Shown piece by piece: positions 58,287 through 64,000 of a stretch of DNA of 64,000 nucleotides. The DNA is from Ascidia mentula (lineage: Eukaryota > Chordata > Ascidiacea > Phlebobranchia > Ascidiidae): assembly GCA_947561715.1 (NCBI GenBank), contig OX387199.1:3911001-3975000 (forward strand), written 5' to 3'. Under the pieces are notes generated by a model. It did no database searches and had not been told where the DNA came from. It saw nothing but the letters and a program-made list of their open reading frames with translations. The position numbers were made by a program, and so were the translations under genes. Numbering within the stretch: position 1 is the first letter of the stretch; every line of letters begins with the position of its first letter.

Positions 58287-60687
58287 ATGGCCAATTTGCA
58301 AGTCAAGGTTGGTCTGGTTGCTTCATCGTTGTTGCAGTTTGTTTCGACCCTCACAGCGTTCGCTTTACCCGAGTTTTTCGTTGGAAGAATTACGAGGTGA
58401 GTGAAGTTGATATTTGAAATAAAAACTTTGTAATGTAGTTTGTCATGGGCCCAAATTGAAAATCTACGACTGGATGTTGATTGGTGCTGGACATGCACGT
58501 AAGCGTGTTGTTGACGATTTTAGGTACATTTGGGAAGTAATTTACTGCGAAGTTCGAAACCATACTTTGTTGCAGATTGGACGCCGAAAGATTTTTGCGT
58601 TCTGTGACCCAGAGCCCTGAAAACTTCAACGCAAGCGTTTCGGTCCACATCGGTTTGTTTGAAAGTTACATTGAAGGAGGGTACGACGGAAGGTTGCGCG
58701 AAGGTGATTCGCAATTCATTTCCTGGCAAATCTATAGGTAGCACACATTTACCTAACTACGTATAATTACACACTAACACATGGATGTACAACGCAGTGC
58801 ACGGAAGAGGTCTAAAACATGAGCTCGTTTTCACCAATAGAATGATAGAAAGTGTCTGCTGTTGTTTTAGATCCAACAACTTCAAATAAAACTTTGTAAG
58901 ACACCACCCTGAAAAAGGGCACACATATGTTTGACACGCGATAGATGGTGCACAACAAAAATTCCACACAGCATCACTGTTTGAATTGTATACCCCTTGC
59001 TCATTGACACATCTACAAGCACACAAAACGGGGGCAGATGGTTCTATATTTGGGAACACAACCCTCTTCGAGATCATCAATCAAACTGGTATCCATGCTT
59101 GTCTGTATTGCCTGCACGTTGTCGCAAAGTTTCCTTATCAACGCTCCAACTAGAGTCAACACATCGAAGTAAATGTTGAAGTTATGGGCTATACCCATTA
59201 TCACCATGGTTTACGTGCGCAAATATTTACTACCCATAAACATCGTATTAAAAAACACTGGAAACATTTTGGGAGACAATGTTTATTAACTTCACAATAT
59301 GTAAGCGAGCTTACAATAATCGTTACACAAAAAAAAATATTTATGCTGAGGTGAAAATTTTCGGTCATTCTAACTATACAATTTGGACAGCTGTTACCAG
59401 TGCTGCTGTGAACACATCTGTCGATATTTTAATAGGTGTTTTTTTTGAAACATTGCATGTTTTTACATAACTGACCAGCGCTAATTCGGGAACACTTGTC
59501 AGTTAATCAATGCTTGCTTTCCAGTAAATTTGATGTGCTACGGGCCTTCACTAACGGTACAAGAAAAGGCTTTGATTGTCTGTAGGGGACCAGATATACA
59601 GCGCCATGTGTGTTGCACGTTGCAACAAAACTAAAGATTTTGTTCATTTTACTTGTATGGTATTCTGCACAGCTCTAGTTTTCACATTTCAATTTCTTGT
59701 GCAATTTCCGCTTTGAGGCAACAAGTTCTGTATTCTGGAGGAAGTGCATTCGAAATGTTTGAGTCTAGGAAAATCTAACTATGTAAAGATTTTTAAACCT
59801 CGTTGTGACACTTGTTTCATTGACAGGTCTTGCACCACTTCTATGCTGCGCACTTGCCTCATTGGTGGCAGCCGCCGTTTCTCTCATCTGCGCTGTGCAG
59901 GATATTTGGAAGTGCGTTGAGGAGGTGCAGGAAATTGAAGAAAAGCACAGTCTCGACATCGCAATGCGACGATGTTGCAGCAAACATCTGCACGTGATGT
60001 TGCACGCCAATATTCTGTCGGGTCGGTCAATTACGTATGTGTGTTATATTCGTGACCAGAACGTCTACAAACCCTCTTTTCACTCCAATCTTTTAACATT
60101 GGAGGAAAAGCTGCTGGCGGTATTGTAAGCTGGTGGCGGACTATTGTCATGAATTAAAAACGATGCAAAAACTTGGGTATTACTATTTTTGAATAGGAAA
60201 GTCGAAGCTAAGTTGTTGGACCTATAAAGTAGAGGTTTCAATGAACACAGCTGGGTTTATCATTAGTGTAACTATCGCTGATAGTGCCTTTCCTATTCTA
60301 AAAGTGGTTTATTTGAGTTGGATTCGTAACTACCGACAAACAAAGACTTTTATTCAAATACAATCATACTAATTGTAATCAACCGTTTTTACCTCCTTGC
60401 TATTATTTACATGCACTGTATACATTATTTTCAGTGCGTATACATTATACATTTCAGCTCTGTCCGGTGCGGCCGTCGTGGCAATGGCTGCATTTACAGC
60501 CGGGGCCGTCCAAGGAGTTGGACTGGGCGCAAGTTTTGTTTTACAACTTGTTGCTCTTTCCCTTTGTGGCTTGACTCACGTCATAAAGTGCGCCACCGAG
60601 AGGAACAAAGAAAAAATAACAAGGGCGGGGAGTCCCCCGGTGATAAGGCAAAGCATAGGCCGAAGACAAGCGGTTTCCAGTGCGTAA
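58287..60687 (+). CDS. Four-helix membrane protein, member B2
   Basis: Exons: 58287-58396, 58576-58703, 59020-59088, 59827-60021, 60458-60687; 243 residues, same exon lengths as B1. Splice sites and frames are all intact. Visible changes include Met to Leu at the first codon of exon 2, Pro to Thr in GLAPLL, and small changes in the tail. A six-base deletion before the start puts an upstream ATG (58269, MKCPKL) in frame here, unlike B1, so B2 may have six extra N-terminal residues. AATAAA at 60871. Function unknown, as for B1. Confidence 0.7.
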
Positions 60688-61706
60688 CTCCAAGGAAAAT
60701 GTGAACTCGTGCGTTACACAGTGGTAGCAAATCATGTGCCACTGATTCCAATTGTTTTTGTTTCATTTTATATAGTGCATTTTTTGTTTGTAGGACAACT
60801 GTTTTGTGTGTCTGTGTTGTTTGTCCAAGCGAGCGGGTGAATGTTAGTGCCGAAGCCATTTTTTACGCAAAATAAACAAAAAAAAACATTTTCATTCATG
60901 CGATTTAAGGCAAATATGGGATTCACAACAAAGGTAGCCTCGAACTATAGTCTAAATAACTAAAGAGTGGTAACAATCCTTACCGTTTTATGTCCATGCG
61001 TCACCAAAAACAAAGAAACCTTTGCCAAGCTGTATCGAAATTATGGGCGGCACAATTCCTACCACGAAATTCTAACTCACGTAACTAAAAAGTTTTGAGA
61101 ACGACTTAAATGAGATAAAATGAAAAAAGTTTGTTTACATTGAAGCCAAGACAAAAGAAAAGATGAACAGAAACTAAGACAATAATATTTTCTGAGATGT
61201 TGTCCAACAAAATAGAGACATATCTTACAAAAAAGACAATATTCTCTAACCATAAGTCGATGACGTCCAATCAAATAGTTGATACTGATTGACAAAACAC
61301 GTGACGTGCTTGCCGAGGTTTCAGTGCATAATGTACCATCAATAAACACTATATTACCATCAATAAATGCTAGATCGATGTCAGGTAAAGGCATTTAGCA
61401 ATTGGTTCATCCGAAATAGATTGGTGTTTTTTTATGTGTGCCCCCAGTGGTAAAGCGTGCGTGACAGACGTGAGGGTTTGAGGAAGGTTTGGGTCTGGAA
61501 GAATGCGTCAGTTGATTCCAGCAGAGGTGACAGCGCGGGTGCTTAAATTTCGCTGTATGTTAGATTGAAGTCTTAAAGTCGTTCATGGCAGTAAAGTTTT
61601 TGGACTAGGTAATGGAAGAAAATTTGAAATTCTTTGTTCTTATTTTGGACCAGGTAGCAATTTGTTTGATGGGTGTAGACTGTAGGACATGCATATCAAC
61701 AACAAC
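60688..61706. other. B2 3' flank and spacer (unit 2)
   Basis: Counterpart of 52735-53753, with the AATAAA at 60871 and the CCATCAATAAA blocks near 61340. No gene recognised. Confidence 0.4.
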
Positions 61707-61847
61707 ATGACTTGTGCATTCGTATTGGGGGCATTACTGCTCACGACTCTGACAATTATTTCCACGACTTCATACTACTTGTTCCTAACCTCTTGTAAGA
61801 CAAAAACAGCAGAACGCAAACGCAACCCCACAGAGGTCACCAGGTAG
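61707..61847 (+). pseudogene. Partial duplicate of sulfotransferase exon 1 (unit 2)
   Basis: Same 46-codon frame as 53754-53894 with Cys in place of Tyr in FLTSCKTKTAER, again ending EVTR. It was therefore present before the segmental duplication. Confidence 0.55.
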
Positions 61848-62053
61848 CACAGAAGCAGAAGCACCTTGTTTAGGAGAAGAATGCCGCATGTCAGACTTGT
61901 AGAAAGGCGGAACTAGTGAATGTATAGGACCTTGGTGGACATTGCCTCTTTGATATAGTTTCATGTAACTTAATCGCAATTCTGTAGTTTTGGGTTTTCT
62001 ATAGCATGGTAATACGTTGTGTATAGCCACAGGGGGTGTAAGATAACAAAATT

Positions 62054-63544
62054 ATGAGAACTGCTTGGAAACTTGTGGTGCTTTTCACCGCGTTAACAAT
62101 TACTTTCACGACTTCATACTACTTGTTCCTAACCTCTTGTAAGACAAAAACAGCAGAACGCAGCCTTGCACCTCCACAGAGGTCACCAGGTCGCACAGAA
62201 GCAGTGATTTTGCTCACACAGAAACGCTCCGGATCCAGTGTTGTTGGGGAGATTTTCAATCAACGAACTGACGTGTCATATTTCTACGAGCCCCTGCTGC
62301 CGTTCCCCGAGGCCCCGTGCGAATTGTTGCTCGAAGATCGACTGCAAGTGCTTCAGAAGATCGTTAACTGTCGTTTCGACTTGGAGGATCACTATGTGCG
62401 GGGTTTCAACGTCAGCAAATGCACTGATAAACATGCACGGTACGTATATGACAAATATTCAATTTTACCAAAAAACAACAACTTCTACCCAAAAATGTAT
62501 CCCAAACACGGAGAGCACAAAAATAATATTATTTCTAAGAAACAAGCCAGCATTTAAGATAGTTGGAGCAAAGACATCAATAAAATAAAGATATTTTTAA
62601 AAATAAGTTGCACTTAACGTCGTTGCCATAAAAAAATGGACCATATTCACAGGTGAGGGTAAAATTTGCCTTGGTCATAAGGTAATATTTTCCTGACAAC
62701 AAAACAACGAAGGACCGAATGTTCAAATCATATAATCACACTCAAAGTCACAAGATATTATCTATAAAAGGGACACATGGGTGGCTATTCTTTGGTGCAG
62801 CTGATATGGAGGTTGAGCTCAACACATAATCAACCTCTTTATATAATAGCCGAGAACAAGATATGTAAAATTTATCGATAATCCGTGAGCTGCAGACAGT
62901 GCATATTGTTTTAACCTATCCAGCCTCATCAGTGTAGCTGGTAAATGAGTACAGTCTTGCCGGTTTAACTGTTTGTTGTAGCCTCGACGACTATCCGTTG
63001 GATACCATACTGGGTATAAACTACCGCAGAGTTACAACTGTATATATGGAGCAATACAGGCCACCGGCTTGTTATTTTGGCAAATGTATATTTTGACTAT
63101 CTGCATTAAGATAGTGGCATATAAACAGGAATGTTGATGCAACAAAAACGCTGTTATAACGTTACCTAAAGTTGTGGGTTACTTGCTGCTAATCAAACCT
63201 GTTGAAATTGTTCAAATTGTCAGGTGCTTGGAAAAAAAGATATGCTTCTCTGGTGGCAAAAAATACAGTCAGTTCCTCGGAAGAGATGCGGGACTTTGTA
63301 AACTCACCAAGGATGGCATTCATCAATGTCCAAGCCCGATAAACATGCCGAAGCTGTCACAGCACTGTCGCCAGAGTCTACTACGTGCCATGAAGGTAAA
63401 TGACGCACTTTGAGTTTCATTTGAACAGCGGTGGCTCAGCTCGAGTCCATGATGGTGGATATTTATAAACGCGTGACCACTAACAAGGACATACCAATGG
63501 TTCCAAAGTGGGCCACGTATAAATTTTCAATCGACGAAATTTAG
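62054..63544 (+). CDS. Carbohydrate sulfotransferase-like gene, copy 2, truncated
   Basis: Exons: 62054-62439, 63224-63395, 63440-63544; 663 nt, 220 residues. The N-terminus is a type II signal anchor (LVVLFTALTITFTTSYYLF), then a short stem and the 5'-phosphosulfate loop (KRSGSSVVGEIFNQ, YFYEPLLPF) typical of Golgi carbohydrate 6-O/CHST-type sulfotransferases. Exon 2 holds a cysteine-spaced region ending CRQSLLRAMK and exon 3 starts LESMMVD, aligning with the segment just before the 3'-phosphate-binding VRDPR motif. That motif and the rest of the catalytic domain are absent; the frame stops after FSIDEI and AATAAA follows at 63593. Family members are usually about 400 residues, so catalysis is unlikely unless exons lie beyond the window. 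Exon 3's acceptor is inferred from phase. Confidence 0.6.
62886..62945. repeat. MITE remnant in sulfotransferase intron 1
   Basis: GAGCTGCAGACAGTGCATAT and CCTCATCAGTGTAGCTGG are blocks of the hairpin family. Its inner edge coincides with the start of the ~0.3 kb that copy 1 lacks. Confidence 0.5.
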
Positions 63545-63592
63545 AGCGTTTTGAATAGATTGAACTATTTTGCAAAGTAATTGTTTTGTTTC

Positions 63593-63598
63593 AATAAA
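63593..63598 (+). terminator. Poly(A) signal after sulfotransferase copy 2
   Basis: AATAAA 49 bases after the stop; another lies near 63763. No further genes are seen to the end of the window (63600-64000). Confidence 0.5.
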
Positions 63599-64000
63599 TA
63601 TAGTTTTAAGCATTGCCGAAGTTTTTTTATATCGTTCTGTTAATAAAAAGGTGCCTGCAGTTTAACAGATAGAATAAAAAAGTTCTCCACCGAGATTTTG
63701 TACTACCGGCCCTGCTGGTGGAAAACATACCGCCTTGCAAGGTTTTTTACATTGTGACCATCTCAATAAAGGGCTAAAATGTGTTTACTTGTTTTTTTGA
63801 TGTCTAGAATTCAGGGTTTCTTAAACTTTATGACGTTCAGGAGTTCGGGAAAAAATATTATAAACGTGTAAATATGATGACATACATTTGTCATTTGGGT
63901 TAGGAATCACCAGCATTCCACCCTCAACCAAACATATTTTTTACAGTACTGATTATTGCAGTGTATCCAGCGGACAAACAACCTATTTACTTATTAATTA

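Larger units (their letters stand above)
55224..63478. repeat. Tandem segmental duplication, unit 2 (~8.25 kb)
   Basis: Second unit, head-to-tail with unit 1. It lacks the ~0.57-kb block of unit 1 at 47121-47697 but has ~0.3 kb at 62923-63229 that unit 1 lacks. It contains A', the better relic exon, B2 and sulfotransferase copy 2. Confidence 0.85.

Overview
This window is nuclear DNA of an animal. Coding sequence is split by short GT-AG introns, there are AATAAA poly(A) signals, and no bacterial-style operons. The gene set (SIRT1, BBS10, SLC22-, SLC35F- and FLVCR-type transporters, a glycoprotein-hormone/relaxin-type receptor with LDLa modules, a carbohydrate sulfotransferase) together with compact AT-rich introns suggests an invertebrate deuterostome. 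An ascidian such as Ciona is my best guess (inference; no species-diagnostic marker was identified).

Layout: 1-1.3 kb, 3' end of an unrecognised membrane-protein gene (+). 2.6-8.2 kb, a 13-exon SLC22-type transporter (+). 9.3-13.9 kb, a complete 14-exon SIRT1 (+). 15.5-19.2 kb, an 8-exon class A GPCR (-). 19.9-21.4 kb, an intronless FLVCR-like transporter (-), followed by a relic copy of the GPCR's first exon. 23.6-25.3 kb, BBS10 (-). 26.3-29.1 kb, a seven-exon SLC35F1/F2-like transporter (-). 29.1-34.8 kb, a 5.6-kb Merlin-type DNA transposon with ~0.9-kb inverted arms and an 8-bp target duplication, sitting directly against the start of the SLC35F-like gene. 36.0-44.7 kb, a 15-exon receptor (-) with LDLa-type modules, no visible leucine-rich repeats and an LGR/RXFP-type seven-helix domain. 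A small cysteine-rich ORF lies 100 bp upstream of it on the same strand.

45.9-63.6 kb is the accessory region and the most unusual part. It holds a family of ~230-243-residue four-helix membrane proteins that I do not recognise, with one conserved five-exon structure (introns in phases 2, 1, 1, 1). There is one member A, two near-identical members B1 and B2, a truncated A' and relic exons of a further member. They lie in an ~8.7-kb tandem segmental duplication that also carries a carbohydrate-sulfotransferase-like gene. The duplication junction falls inside exons of both genes and makes an in-frame sulfotransferase/four-helix chimera. Sulfotransferase copy 1 is broken (start codon, one-base deletion, lost acceptor); copy 2 is open but truncated.

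Small repeats are scattered through introns and spacers: a hairpin MITE family, a tRNA-derived SINE and an AACGTT-rich minisatellite. Exon boundaries were read by eye from splice signals, reading phase and family conservation; cDNA would be needed to confirm them.
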